Source: Corydoras sp. C115
Taxonomy: Eukaryota > Chordata > Actinopteri > Siluriformes > Callichthyidae
Assembly: GCA_019802505.1 (NCBI GenBank)
Contig: JAFMOC010000070.1
Location: forward strand, 2,510,001 to 2,574,000
Length of the DNA: 64,000 bases
Direction: 5' to 3'
Every line of letters starts with the position of its first letter. Position 1 is the stretch's first letter. Under the pieces are notes generated by a model, which had not been told where the DNA came from, made no database searches, and saw nothing but the letters and a program-made list of their open reading frames with translations. Made by a program: the position numbers and the translations under genes. Of this stretch, positions 30,691 to 43,131 are shown in pieces.

Positions 30691-31226
30691 GCCGGGCAGC
30701 AACAACAGTGTTTGGTTTGTTAGTTCAAAAGGTAGTTTAAAGAACCTTTGACAGCCGTGATTTTACCCCGTTATTCATCGTCATGCTCATTATGAAAACC
30801 AATTAGAACAATTATGTCTCTGTAGATGTTCTGTTATTTGTCAGAACCGGGCCAACGGGTAATAATCCAGTTTTAATCTTTTGTCCCAGTTTACAGTCTA
30901 TTAAGTTTGAAGAGCATGGTGTGATGAGTTCAGCCGTTTCTCAGAACGCTTGTGGTTTGGATTTTATTTTTCCCCCAAGCCAGTCGTTTGGACGATTGGA
31001 GAATTCTTTTCTACTTTTGCAAATAATTGTATTCTAAAAAACCCAAGACCATTCGTATTAATAAGTTCAAACCTCTTTTTTTGTTCCGTATGGAAGATTT
31101 GTGCCTATAGTTCAACTGGTTATCTTTATTAAATGATTCATTTCTGTCTGCTCCTTTTTAATAAATAACTGAATGCTTTATTTAAGAGGGGTGTATTGTA
31201 AAATTTATAAGCAGGGATAAACTTCA

Positions 31227-31519
31227 TCCATCCATCCATTATCTTCCGCTTTATCCTCTATTAGGGTCGCGGTGGGGGACAGGGCGCCAATCTATCGCTG
31301 GGCACACACTCACTCACACACTCACACTCTGTATGGGGCAATTTGGAGAACTCAGTTGACTTAATCCATGTTTTTGGACTGTGGGAGGAAACCGGAGAAC
31401 CCGGAGGAAACCCACGCGAACACGGGGAGAACATGGAAACTCCACCCAGATGGGGATTCGAACCGGGAATCCCTAGTGCTGAGAGGAGAACATGCTAACC
31501 ACTAAGCCACCGTGCCGCC
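31227..31519 (-). mobile_element. V-SINE with about 55-bp internal deletion
   Basis: TSD AGGGATAAACTT. It jumps from GGTCGCGGTGGGG to GACAGGGCGCC. Confidence 0.92.
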
Positions 31520-31794
31520 CTAGGGATAAACTTGTATTATTAAATTTATACAGTTATTTTAAATCAATAAGGTACAGAATTTGTCCTGTATTTAAATATA
31601 TTTCATATACACGGGCCAAAATCAATCTGTATATTTCATTAGTTTATTCAATGACCTTTAGCTTTGTAAAAGCAACAGCATTTATTTTATCCAGAATAGC
31701 AATACATTGGCTCAGACTTGATATTAAATGTGGAGAAGTGGAATCCCACAACAGTTTAGGAACTCAGCAATGGACAATTCATATATAGAACATT

Positions 31795-32015
31795 CAGGGA
31801 TCTCAATACTGGGGAGACAGGTTTGGATCTCGATCTGAGTGGCGTTTCCATGTTCTCCTAATGTCCACGTTTCCTCCCACAGTCCAAAAACATAGTTTCA
31901 AGTTGAATTGGCTGCTCTACATTGTCTCTATATAGTGTGTGTGTCTGTATGAGTAAGTGTATACCCAGCGATTGGCACTCTGACCTGGGTGTATCTGCCT
32001 AATAGAGGATTAAGC
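31795..32015 (+). repeat. Decayed V-SINE
   Basis: Head, core and tail are still in order but with many deletions. Confidence 0.75.
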
Positions 32016-32154
32016 GTTCTAGATAAGTCTTTCCTGCTCTCAACTTCACAGCATCAGGAAAGAGATGCTCAGCTAATTTGGCTAGAACTTTGTTGCCACA
32101 CGATGTTGATTTGTCTGACTGAAAAATCTAAATCCGAAAAAAGGATACAAATAT

Positions 32155-32410
32155 CATTCATTCATTCATTGTCTGCCACCTTCACTATGGTTACGAGGGG
32201 GAGGGGGGACCATACAGGGGAGAATGTTTTGGGCACTGGCCAGATACACCCAGGACAGGGTGCTGGGCACACTCCTTCAACACACTCTATATGGGGCAAT
32301 TTAGAGCATTTAATTTACCTTCAATGTTTTTAGACTGTGGGAGGACACCCACGTGGACATGGGGAGAACATGGAAACTCCACCCAGATTGGGATTCGAAG
32401 CTGGATCCCA
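32155..32410 (-). repeat. Decayed V-SINE
   Basis: Reversed tail, linker and core (CATACAGGGGAGAATG, CAGATACACCCAGG, CACGTGGACATGGGGAG). Confidence 0.78.
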
Positions 32411-33148
32411 ATCAATCAATATCAGTGAAGGTTAAATGTGATGACCATCAAAAGTTAACAACATTTTCAAATTAAATATTTGGAATATGTAACATTATTA
32501 CATTAACACATTAATAAAGCTACATTTGTACCATAAACACATTAATCACTACGTACGTAAGTTTTGGAGGTTGTACCATTTGGGCTTTTAGCTATTTGGT
32601 CAGGTTGCTTTCCCCATACGATCCCAGACGATAGTCTTTACTAATATTTCAACCTAAGTGTGCCTGAGAGATTTTTTTTGCCTAATAATTAACCCGAAGA
32701 CCGACTCTTTGCCTGGTTTATATTCAGTGAAAGGAAGCAAAGGGATTTATTTTCTTGTAAAGTCCCTAAGGTGAGGTGTTGTAATATCATGTCTTCTAAC
32801 CAGCTAATCCATTAAGGTAGTTTGCCATCAGCAAACAGCAAGTTTGTCGGAAAGCCCTCCAAACAAACCTCCCCGACGTCTCACCTCCCACACACTGACC
32901 CTGGTATGTTTGCCAAGAGGTTCTCCTTTTGTCTTCTAGTCCATTTCTAGCACTAAACCCACAAGCCTTTGGAAATTATGTTTACATTCTGTCCTGTGGT
33001 GAGTCTCCTGTGGGGTCTAATCTCATTTGCACTCATTGTACTTCCTTAAGAAACATTTACCTTAGTTTATATTTGCCAGATGGCATGAAGCAATTTATAT
33101 ATATTTTTACAAAGCGGATACATTACTCAGAGAAAAAAATAAATAAAT
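32411..33148. other. Unique non-coding DNA
   Basis: No gene or repeat recognised. Confidence 0.55.
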
Positions 33149-33308
33149 CAATTGACCTTGATCCATGTTTTTGGACTGCGGGAGGAAACCAAAGAATCCG
33201 GAGGAGACCCACGTGGACACGGGGAGAACATGGAACCTCCACCCAGATTCGAATCTGGATCCCCAGATCCCCAGGTGAACATGTTAACCACTACAACGTG
33301 TCACCCCA
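33149..33308 (-). repeat. V-SINE head-side fragment
   Basis: It starts at TCAATTGACCTTGATCC and carries only the core and a worn head. Confidence 0.8.
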
Positions 33309-33462
33309 AAGACATATTAGACAAACTAAATTCAAGATTCAAGAAAATTTTATTATCATTAATATCACATGTGGTACAAAATTATGGGTCACAGACCCCA
33401 ATTACCCTGTTATTTTAAAGTTATCATTTAAATTTAAATTAGAATTAAATTAGAATTAAATT

Positions 33463-33812
33463 CATTCATTCATTCATTATCACCCGCTTTATCCTCTATT
33501 AGGGTCGCGGTGGGGTTCCCCATGCCCATCCAGGGGAGACCGTCTCAGGCGCTGGGCAGATAGACTCAGGACAGGGCGCCAATCCATCGCTGGGCACACA
33601 CTCACTCACACAGACACACTCTATATGGGGCAATTTTGAGAATTCAATTGACTTGATCCATGTTTTTGGATTGTGCGAGGAAACCGGAGAACCCGGAGGA
33701 AACCCACGCAGACACGGGGAGAACATGGAAACTCCACCCAGATGGGGATTCGAACCGGGAATCCCTAGCGCTGAGAGGCGAACGTGCTAACCACTGAGCC
33801 ACCGTGCCGCCC
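33463..33812 (-). mobile_element. V-SINE
   Basis: TSD TAGAATTAAAT on both sides. Confidence 0.92.
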
Positions 33813-34349
33813 TAGAATTAAATTAGAATTTAAATTTAGACAATCTAAATGCTTTAAGCTGTGATTGAATAATTGACCTGAGACCACGTGGTACATTGTC
33901 CAGAGTGTCTTTGTGTCTTTGTTTTGTGCCTAGTGATGCCGATCAGGAGAAATGGCCTACTGGAGATCAGTACTCTCTTATCATTTTAACTAAAGCGAAT
34001 CATGTGAGTGGACACAATGGCCGTGTGCTTTATGATGCTAGCTGTGGCAGGCGGTTCACTACTTTAAAAAAACCTTTTAGTGACATTTGAAATTCAGCTT
34101 GCATCGGCATTCCATCTCTGATGGTTGACTCGTTCACTCTGCTGTGACCTTTTGTTTATTGCCTGTCCTTTAATTGCACTCATTCAGTGCAGAGATTCCG
34201 ATTTTCTGTACAAAATGTGAAATCATAACTGCATTAGCACATTACACATGGCATGTGGGCAGTTTACCTAAAGCAATTTGTCACATGCTGAGGCTCAAGA
34301 AAGAACACAGACATGATTTTCCAAACCTCAAAAATAGATTTGATTAAAC

Positions 34350-34530
34350 AGAAAGCACATTGGCTTAGTGGTTAACACGTTAGAGGCGATCTCTAAGAAA
34401 TTAATGCTCTAAGTTGCCCCATATCTAGTATGTTTGTGTGTGTCTGTGTGCCCAGTGATAGATTGGCACCCTGTCCTGGGTGTATCTGCCCAGTGCCCGA
34501 AACGTTCTCCCCTGGATGGGCATGGGGAGA
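34350..34530 (+). repeat. V-SINE with core deleted
   Basis: A short head (GGCTTAGTGGTTAACACG) joins directly to the linker (TAAGTTGCCCCATATC). Confidence 0.78.
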
Positions 34531-34562
34531 GTATTAATAGGATTAATAGGAAACTAATTGGA

Positions 34563-34911
34563 TGAGGCACGGTGAATTAGTGGTTAGCATGTTCTCCTCT
34601 CAGCACTAGGGATTCCCGGTTCGAATCCCCATCTGGGTGGAGTTTCCATGTTCTCCCCGTGTCCGCGTGGGTTTCCTCCGGGTTCTCCGGTTTCCTCCCA
34701 CAGTCCAAAAACATGGATCAAGTCAATTGAGTTCTCCAAATTGCCCCATATAGAGTGTTTCTGTGTAAGTAAGTGTGTGCCCAGCGATGGATTAACGCCC
34801 TTTCCTGGGTGTATCTGCCCAGCGCCCGTGGCGTTCTCCCCTGGATGTGCATGGGGAACCCCCCGCAACCCTAATATAGGATTAAGTGGAAGATAATGGA
34901 TGAATGAATAA
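34563..34911 (+). mobile_element. V-SINE, left arm of an inverted duplication
   Basis: It carries private changes TATAGGATTAAGTGGAAG and GTGGCGTTC that recur, inverted, at 36166-36240. Confidence 0.92.
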
Positions 34912-35086
34912 TTAGATGAGATGAGAGCATCCATTCCATTTGGAATGAGCATCTGATTTCGTCGATATAAAATGGAACTTGAAGGCCATGAAAAAGCCAA
35001 AACCCACCAATCCCATGTGGGCAAAAATGATCCTTCTAAAGAATGAAGAACAAAGCATGAAGAGCAGTGTGGTTTCTCTTTTAAAG
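34912..35086 (+). repeat. Inverted duplication, arm 1
   Basis: This unique segment is the reverse complement of 35985-36160 with near identity. Confidence 0.93.
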
Positions 35087-35827
35087 TCCTTTTTCTGTCT
35101 ACAGCCTCACTGTTGACATTTGCAGTCTGCCTAAAGGAGGACCTGTGATATTTGGCCGGTTCGAATCACACCTCCCTCCCTGCGAGATTCTGTCCTCACC
35201 TCATGTCAACCCTAGAACCCAAAGCAAGCTCTGAGAAGGGAAGGCAAACCCTTACATCTTTACTTAAAAGTGTGCCTGCTGCCAAGATTTAACATAAATG
35301 TCAGTCAAAATGAACCATGACCATGCACCGAATTCCACTTCAAACTCGTTTCTCAGGTTCAGCATCTGCTCCACGTGACGTTCTTCATTGTTTATAGGCA
35401 GTATATTCTGATGGCTACATTGATAAAGCTCCAGGTCATCGGATGGACAGCATGGAAACAGTCACGATGTTGGAAACCTCAGTGAAGTGACAGGAAACAA
35501 AATACCTGGAAGTGAACCATTTTTGGAGCTTCCTCCAGCGTTGGTATTTTAAGATAATCTCCATGAGTGAAGCTGTCGAAGGTTTGAGGCTTGCTGCCTC
35601 TCAAAACCACAAAGACAGATAATGTGTGATGGCAGACTTGTAAAAGACAGCCGGAGGGGCTTCTGATCCAGACCAGGCCTGTCTCTGTTTTTCCTGCAGC
35701 CTCATAAATTATGGCTCTCGCTCGTGTTTCTCCATGTTCAATAGCTAAACAAAACATTCAGCGTTCAGGAACAACACGGGCATGACATTGGCTTTCCTGA
35801 GAACTTGGGGATTGTAAAAACACTACA

Positions 35828-35985
35828 TTCATTCATTCCGCTTTATCATCCGCTTTATCCTCTATTAGGGTCGCGGTGGGGTTCCCCATGCCCATCCAGG
35901 GGAGAACGTCTCGGGCGCTGGGCAGATACACCCAGGACAGGGCGCCAATCCATCGCTGGGCACACACTCACTCACGCATACACAC
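35828..35985 (-). mobile_element. V-SINE, tail half, interrupted by inverted duplication
   Basis: Left flank AAAAACACTACA (35816-35827). The matching right TSD is found only after 36506, beyond the inserted block. Confidence 0.9.
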
Positions 35986-36160
35986 TTTAAAAGAGAAACC
36001 ACACTGCTCTTCATGCTTTGTTCTTCATTCTTTAGAAGGATCATTTTGCCCACATGGGATTGGTGGGTTTTGGCTTTTTCATGGCCTTCAAGTTCCATTT
36101 TATATCGACGAAATCAGATGCTTATTCCAAATGGAATGGATGCTCTCATCTCATCTAATT
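35985..36160 (-). repeat. Inverted duplication, arm 2
   Basis: Begins CTTTAAAAGAGAAACC and ends CTCATCTCATCTAATTA, the mirror of arm 1. Confidence 0.93.
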
Positions 36161-36506
36161 ATTCATTCATCCATTATCTTCCACTTAATCCTATATTAGG
36201 GTCGCGGGGGGGTTCCCCATGCCCATCCAGGGGAGAACGCCTCGGGCGCTGGGCATATACACCCAGGACAGGACGCCAATCCATCGCTGGGCACACACTC
36301 ACTCACGCATACACACTCTATATGGGGCAATTTGGAGAACTCAATTGACTTGATCCATGTTTTTGGACTGTGGGAGGAAACCGGAGAACCCGGAGGAAAC
36401 CCACGCGGACACGGTGAGAACATGGAAACTCCACCCAGATGGGGATTCGAACCGGGAATCCCTAGTGCTGAGAGGCGAACATGCTAACCACTAAGCCACC
36501 GTGCCG
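36161..36506 (-). mobile_element. Hybrid V-SINE ending the inverted duplication
   Basis: Its tail side carries changes of the 34.6-kb copy (TTCCACTTAATCCTATATTAGG, GAACGCC). From CTCACGCATACACAC on it matches the interrupted copy at 35828, and it ends at the right TSD AAAAACACTACA. Confidence 0.88.
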
Positions 36507-36596
36507 CAAAAACACTACAATGTATTAAAATGAAAGATGAGGACAGTCTGTTGATGTTTAGTATGTCGCTTTAGTGCTCATCTCTGTAACAGCGTC

Positions 36597-37300
36597 ATTC
36601 ATCCATTCATTCATTATCCTCCTCTTAATCCTTTTCAATGATGGGCTCTCCATGCCCATCTAGGAACGTTGGGCAGGTACACCCAGGACAGGGCACTGGA
36701 AACACACTATGTGGGCAAAGTGTGGGCACTATGTCTTTGGAATCTGGGATAAAAACAGGAGAACCAGGAATAAACCGACGCGTCTACAAGGAGAACATGG
36801 AACCTCCACCCAGATTGGAATTCAAATGTAAAGCTTAGAGGAGAACATGCTAACCAAGTCACCTATGTCACCGCTGCCCCAAATGTGAATTCATTCATTA
36901 TTTTGTTCATCATTTATTCATTATACTGTATTTTGTGCTTAATCCTGTACTTGGTCATGGGGGGGGGGGGTTCCACATACCCATCCAGTGGAGAACGTTT
37001 CAGGTGCTGGGCAGAAACACCCAGAACAGGGTGCCAATCTATCACTGAGAACATTCTCTCACTCAATCATACACAACCAATATGGGGCAATTCAGAGCAT
37101 TCAACTTACCTTGACTCGATTTTTGTTTTTCAACTTACCTTGAATCCATGACTGTGGGAGGAAAGCAGAGAACCTGGAGAAAATCCACTTGGACTGGGGG
37201 AGAACATGGAAACTCATGGAAAAAAAAGATTGGGATTCAAACCTGGATGCCCTGCGCTGAGAGGAGAACATGCTAACCACTAAGCCACCAAACGCCCATC
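36597..37300 (-). repeat. Two decayed V-SINEs
   Basis: 36597-36880 and 36890-37300 are both reversed and show many indels. The second contains a short duplication (TCAACTTACCTTGA twice). Confidence 0.75.
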
Positions 37301-37809
37301 CAAATGTAAATTCATTTTTCAAATTCCGATTCATTAACGTGAAAAATACAAACGTAGTGATGGCATATAATCAAATACGTGCTGTTGAAATGTAGGGCAT
37401 GCAGTTTCAGTTATATTATTCCAGTCATTCAGATATTCATGGTGGCTGAAGATCCACTGAGAGGGGCTTCCGGTTTTTATTTGTAGTCTTAAGCTGCTTT
37501 TAGCAAAGTAAACAAACCGCGAAGTAAAGAAAGAGCCGAGCCATCCTCGTTTCCATTGTAATGTAATGAACTGCACAGTGAACATAATTACATGCTTCAT
37601 TTAGGAGCTCTGATTTGAGCTTTGAGGCTTAAATGCTAAAACAAATACTTTGAATTCCTCAGTATTTAGGTTGCACCTGTGTGTGAGGATTTAGGATGGT
37701 GTTGACGCACTGTTCGCATTTCCACCTCCTTCTGAGAATGCATGTACCCAAGAACAATAAAACATAGACTATCCATCAGACAATTAGATCTAGAACTGGA
37801 GGTCTGTGC

Positions 37810-38125
37810 GCCATGGTGGCTTAGTGGATCTGCCTGTCAGTGCTGGGGTTCCAATCCCAATTTGGGTGGAGTTTCCATGTTCTGTCTGTATCCATATGGG
37901 TTTCCTGTCCAAAAACATGGATTCAAGATGAATTGGCTGTTCTAAGTTGCCCCCATACAGTATAGTGTATGTCATGGTGGCATGGTGGCTTAGTGTTTAG
38001 CACGTTGGTGTGTATTTAGTGTTGACACCCTGTCCTGAGTGTATCTGCCCTGTATATCCCCAAAACGTTCTACCCTTGATGTGACCTTGGGAACTCCCCT
38101 CCCTATGACATTAGTAGAGGATTAT
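37810..38125 (+). repeat. Decayed V-SINE pieces
   Basis: A head and core (37812-37972), then a second head (GGTGGCTTAGTGTTTAGCACG) joined to a linker and tail (37975-38125). Confidence 0.75.
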
Positions 38126-38131
38126 GAATGA

Positions 38132-38550
38132 AGGGCGGCACTGTGGCTTAGTGGTTAGCATGTTCTCCTCTCAGCACTAGGGATTCCCAGTTCGAATCCC
38201 AATCTGGGTGGAGTTTCCATGTTCTCCCCATGTCTGCGTGGGTTTCCTCTGGGTTCTCCGGTTTCCTCCCACAGTCCAAAAACATGGATCAAGTCATTTG
38301 AATTCTCCAAATTGCCCCATATAGAGTGTGTTTGTGTGAGTGAGTGTGTGTCCAGCGATAGATTGGCGTCCCGTCCTTGGTGTATCTGCCCAGCGCCCGA
38401 AACGTTCTCCCCTGGATGGGCATGGGGAACCCCCCCGTGACCCTAGTAGAGGTTAAAGCGGAAGATAACGGATGGATGGATGGATGGATAGTGTGTGTCT
38501 GTGTGAGGGAGTGTGTGTTCAGCGATAGATTGGATGGTCATGGGGCACCA
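38132..38550 (+). mobile_element. V-SINE plus trailing linker fragment
   Basis: 38132-38490 is a full copy with (GGAT)n tail. 38490-38550 repeats the GTGTGTCTGTGTGAG...CAGCGATAGATTGG linker. Confidence 0.88.
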
Positions 38551-38679
38551 AGTTCTTGATTTGGTATGTAGCACAGAACCTTGTGAAATCAATGCTTTGA
38601 ATAAGATGACATTAACATCAAATGGAATATTTGCTTAATAATTAATGTTCAATATTTGCTTAATATTTAACTCACTACA

Positions 38680-38940
38680 CATGTTTAAAAGTGTAGGCAC
38701 GGGGGATTCACTCCACTGCGGCCCCTCCCCCTTAATGTATACCAACTAGTACGAATAAAGGCGCTTTCAAGGAGGCTTACTGTGGGGGCGTGAGAACGCA
38801 GTGGAGAAGCAGGGTTAAGTGAGGATTCTGAAGGTGAGTGACCCCAAGGCCATTAGGGAACCTCCCACATTGCTTTGTGCAGAGTGGTGTGTTGAATGAG
38901 GTAGAAGCGTGAAGGCTTTGATTTCTTCCAGAGTGGTAAA
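38680..38940. other. GC-rich unique strip with inverted CTCCACTGCG / CGCAGTGGAG
   Basis: The ten-base arms at about 38711-38720 and 38795-38804 flank an AATAAAGGCGC motif. It could be a decayed MITE or LTR end; the class is undecided. Confidence 0.4.
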
Positions 38941-39084
38941 TGTGAACCTATAATTATTATTTCTAAGTAATTACACAATCTCTGCAAATTATAGCCTAAT
39001 TAATAATATAGTAATGTTTTAAATAGGCTTTAAATAATTGAAGGCATTAACGATTATCATAGACAAGGTATAGATTGGGCGTGG

Positions 39085-39127
39085 GGGGGGGGCACGTTGG
39101 CGTAGTGGTTGGCACGTTCACCTCTCA
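39085..39127 (+). repeat. V-SINE head fragment
   Basis: GGCACGTTGGCGTAGTGGTTGG...CACCTCTCAGG only. It forms the left boundary of the 140-bp unit seen again at 41 and 55 kb. Confidence 0.78.
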
Positions 39128-39582
39128 GGCAAATCTAAGATCAAGTTCATTCATTCGTTCATTATCTCCCGCTTTATCCTCTATTAGGGTCGCGGGGGGG
39201 TTCCTCATGCCCATCCAGGGGAGAACGTCTCGGGCGCTGGGCAGATAGACCCAGGACCCAGGACAGGCACACACTCACTCACTCACACAAACACACTCTA
39301 TATGGGGCAATTTGGAGAACTCAATTGACTTGATCCATGTTTTTGGACTGTGGGAGGAAACCGGAGAACCCGGAGGAAACCCACGCAGACACGGGGAGAA
39401 CATGGAAACTCCACCCAGATGGGGATTCGAACCGGGAATCCCTAGCGCTGAGAGGCGAACGTGCTAACCACTAAGCCACCGTGCCGCCTAAGATCAAGTT
39501 ATATTAAAAAATAATAATACTTTTAAATAACTAGGAACTCATCATCTCAACATTTTTGATTATAAATTAGTGACTCTATAAA
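39125..39582 (+). repeat. Dispersed 140-bp segment, copy 1
   Basis: AATCTAAGATCAAGTT-[SINE]-ATATT...ACTTTTAAATAACTAGGAAC...CTCAACATTTTT...TTAGTGAC. The same segment occurs inverted at 40943-41400 and direct at 55062-55200. Confidence 0.88.
39148..39487 (-). mobile_element. V-SINE
   Basis: TSD CTAAGATCAAGTT. A small duplication (CCAGGACCCAGGACAGG) and a deletion of the GCGCCAATC part. Confidence 0.92.
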
Positions 39583-39665
39583 GGGCGACCCCATGGCTTA
39601 GTGGTTAGCATGTTCTCCTCTCAGCGCTAGGGATTCCTGGTTCCAATCTCAATCTGGGTGAGATT
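39583..39665 (+). repeat. V-SINE head fragment
   Basis: Head up to CAATCTGGGTGAG, then unique sequence. Confidence 0.8.
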
Positions 39666-40302
39666 GGGCTGGAAGTTGAGAAATTGAGAACTTGGCAACA
39701 CTGGCGGCTTAAACACATTTTCCCAATGCACACAAAAACCAAAGCTACACCTGATGAGATCAGAGAACGTGATCGATATTCCAATCAATGCACTCGATCA
39801 GTGATCAATGCCCGGCTTGCGTTCAACCAGCCCATGTGAACTGATGTCCTTCCACTCCTCCTCTCTCTCCATTAGCTGCTCGCGTTCCCTACAAGGCACT
39901 GACTGTTCCTATTAGGGGCATGTTTGTTCAAGATCCATTAGGGCCATTAAACACTTTATGGGATGAACTAGAATGCAAATTGCCCATGCCCATATATACA
40001 ACATCAGTGTCTCTTCTCACACATGTTTTTTTGGGTGAATGGGCAAAAAAATCCCATATCACACTCCAAAGTGTTTTAAAAAGTCTTCCCTGAAGAGTGG
40101 AAGCCGTCACAGCTGTAGAGAGGGGGGGCAATTCAGAAAGAGAAACCTCCTGTAGGTATAATAAGTAGGTATCCCAATACTGTTGTATATACACTGTACT
40201 TAAAAGTAAGCAAGCAATAAACTCAGCCTGGTTTAAGCTCACATATCACCCAAAAGGACTAATTTGTGTTGTTAGCTGCAATTATTTACAATCAATACCT
40301 TT

Positions 40303-40625
40303 TATTCATTCATTATCTTCCGCTTTATCCTCTATTAGGGTCGTAGGGCGGTTCCCCATGCCCATTCAGGGGAGAATGTTTCAGGCGCTGGGCAGATACA
40401 CCCAGGACACTATCGCTGGGCAAATACTCACTCACTCACACACACACATACACACAAACACACTCTATATGGGGCATGTTCAGTTTACCTTGAATCCATG
40501 TTTTTGGACTATGAGTGAAATCGGAGAACCTGGAGGAAATCTACGCAGACACGGGGAGAACATAGAAACTCCACCCAGATTGGGATTCAAACTGGGAATC
40601 CCTAGAGCTGAGAGGAGAACATGCT
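40303..40625 (-). mobile_element. V-SINE, worn
   Basis: Reversed, with an enlarged CACACA linker and a lost head end. Confidence 0.85.
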
Positions 40626-40649
40626 ACGCTAGATTTATAAAGTCACTCA

Positions 40650-40942
40650 TTTCCTTCCATCCATCTATCCATTATCTTTCGCTTTATCCGTTATTAGGGT
40701 CGCGGGGTGGGGGTGGGGGGTTTCCCCATGCCCATCCAGGGGAGAACGTTTTGGGTGCTGGGCAGATACACCCAGGACAGGACACCAATCCATCGCTGGG
40801 CACACACTCACTCACACAGACACACTCTACATGGGGCAATTTGAAGAACTCAATTGATTTGATCCACCCAGATGGGGATTTGAACCGGGAATCCCTAGTG
40901 CTGCGAGGAGAACATGCTAACCACTAAGCCACCGTGCCTCCG
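40650..40942 (-). mobile_element. V-SINE with internal core deletion
   Basis: It jumps from TTGATTTGATCC to ACCCAGATGGGG. The head abuts CGTCACTAATT, a junction also seen at 55200. Confidence 0.87.
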
Positions 40943-41400
40943 TCACTAATTTATAATTTAAAAAAATGTTGAGATGATGAGTTCCTAGTTATTTAAACTA
41001 TTATTCATTCATTCATTATCTCCCGCTTTATCCTCTATTCGGGTCGCGGTGGGGTTCCCCATGCCCATCCAGGGGAGAACGTCTCGGGCGCTGGGCAGAT
41101 ACACCCTCGACAGGGCGCCAATCCATCGGTGGGCACACACTCACTCACACAGACACACTCTATATGGGGCAATTTGGAGAATTCAATTGACTTGATCCAT
41201 GTTTTTGGACTGTGGGAGGAAACCGGAGAACCCGGAGGAAACCCACGCAGACACGGGGAGAACATGGAAACTCCACCCAGATGGGGATTCGAACCGGGAA
41301 TCCCTAGTGCTGAGAGGAGAACGTGCTAACCACTAAGCCACCTTAAAAGTATTACTTCTAATTTAATTTGATCTTAGATTTGCCTTTTACTGCAACTAAT
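40943..41400 (-). repeat. Dispersed 140-bp segment, copy 2 (inverted)
   Basis: Reverse complement of the 39.1 and 55.1 kb copies, interrupted by the V-SINE at 41003-41342. Confidence 0.88.
41003..41342 (-). mobile_element. V-SINE in segment copy 2
   Basis: Full length. Its head lacks the last GCCGCC bases. Confidence 0.92.
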
Positions 41401-41530
41401 ATCCATCCATCCATTAACTTCAGCTTTATCCTATATTAGGGGTGGGGGGGGTTCTCCATGTCCATCCAGGGGAGAACGTTTCGGGCGCTGGGCAGATACA
41501 CCCAGGACAGGACGCCAATCTATCACTGGG
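41401..41530 (-). repeat. V-SINE, tail part
   Basis: Reversed tail to TATCACTGGGC, where it stops. Confidence 0.85.
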
Positions 41531-42290
41531 CCTGCAAATAATAGTTAATCATTATTTTGGCTTTAATCTTTAAAGGGAAATACTGAAGTCAGAGACCTGA
41601 GTATAAAGTCAGCAATGTCAGCGAAGTCTGCCTCCCGTTTGTGGCTGCTGCACATTGTCTCCGTCTTTAAGTGTCCAGCGGCACATTCATCACTGATCTC
41701 AGCAGCTTAGGTCTGGCATTGTGTAAAGGAAGTTTTGCAACAGTAGCCTACACTGAAACCGTTTTCCTTCCACAGTTTCTTCTGGATGGAATAAAATGCA
41801 GCAGGTGAATTCCCTGAAGGAGGGATTAGGCTTAAATTGGATTTTATGCCAGCTTTAGGTCAGTAAAGTCCAGAACAAATCTTGACTTTGGTGCAACAAT
41901 GCATACTGACAACACGATGCTGGTTGGTCAGGAGAACGGGTTGGTGCTTTGTGTCTTGGTTCATTCTTCAAAGTATTTTTAGAAGAAAACACTATCTTTC
42001 TTACCAACCGTGCATCCGTTTAAAATCCGTTCATTTAACGGGCTGTTTGTCTAGCTACTCGGGATTGTCCTTAATGGGCTGAGCGTCTGTGTCGTTACCC
42101 TTTCCCTGTGACCTCTCTCTAAGAATTTGTATCAGGCTTATGAGATATGGCATTGTGCTTTGGGTTGTATGCTACTCTGGGGATGACCAGCCTAGTGTTC
42201 CTTATTTATTTTCATTTCACATTTTAATTAGATTTTTATTTATTTTATACATTTAATTATTTTTTCCAATTTAATTAGTAATCAGTCATT
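41531..42290. other. Unique non-coding DNA
   Basis: No exon with flanking splice sites or VWC-like Cys pattern was seen. Confidence 0.5.
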
Positions 42291-42291
42291 C

Positions 42292-42425
42292 ATTCATTTG
42301 GGAGGAAACCGGAGAACCCGGAGGAAACCCACGCAGACACGGGGAGAACATGGAAACTCCACCCAGATGGGGATTCGAACCGGGAATCCCTAGCGCTGAG
42401 AGGCGAACGTGCTAACCACTAATTA
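42292..42425 (-). repeat. V-SINE, head half
   Basis: Begins at GGGAGGAAACCGGAG and ends CTAACCACTAA. The tail half is absent. Confidence 0.87.
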
Positions 42426-42427
42426 GC

Positions 42428-42778
42428 CTTTATTATCTTCTGCTTAATTATTATTATCTTCTGCTCTAATAGGGTCGCGGGAGTGGGGGGGGGGGGGTTC
42501 TCCATGCCCATCCAGGGGAGAACGTTTCGGGCACGGGGCAGATACACCCAGGACAGGACATCAATCTATCACTGGACACACACACTCACACAAACAAACT
42601 CTATATGGGGCCATTTTGGGCATTCAATTTACCTTTAATCCAAGTTTTTAGACAGTGGGAGGAAACCGGAGAACCCGCACAGACACGGGGAGAACATGGA
42701 AACTCCACCCACTCAGATTGGGATTTGAACATAAATCTGAGAGGAGAACATGCTAACCACTAAGCCACTGTGCTTCCC
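42428..42778 (-). mobile_element. V-SINE
   Basis: Reversed and moderately worn, with a long G run at 42486-42497. Confidence 0.85.
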
Positions 42779-42812
42779 TATTTAATTATTATAAGTATTT
42801 AATTTATTGTAA

Positions 42813-43130
42813 GGGCAGCACTATGGCTTAGTGGTTAGCATGTTCTCCTCTCAGCACTGGGGATTTCCAGTTCAAATCCCAATCTGGGTGGAGTTTCCAT
42901 CTCCTATCACTGGGCACATTCACTCACACAGACACACTCTATATGGGGCAATTTGGAGAATTCAATTGACCTTGATCCATGTTTTTGGACTGTGGATGGA
43001 AACCGGAGAACCCGGAGGAAACCCATGCGGACACGGGGAAAACATGCAAACTCCACCCAGATTGGAATTCGGACCTGAATCCCTAGCACTGAGAGGAGAA
43101 CATGCTAACCACTAAGCCACCGTGCCGCCC
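42813..43130. repeat. Chimeric V-SINE, plus head joined to minus body
   Basis: 42813-42900 is a forward head and early core. From 42905 it is reversed linker to head. Confidence 0.8.
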
Positions 43131-43131
43131 T

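Noticed and set aside
35479..35757. 92-codon minus-strand frame in unique DNA
   Set aside because: No recognisable domain, and the ends do not look like exon borders. Left as intronic sequence.
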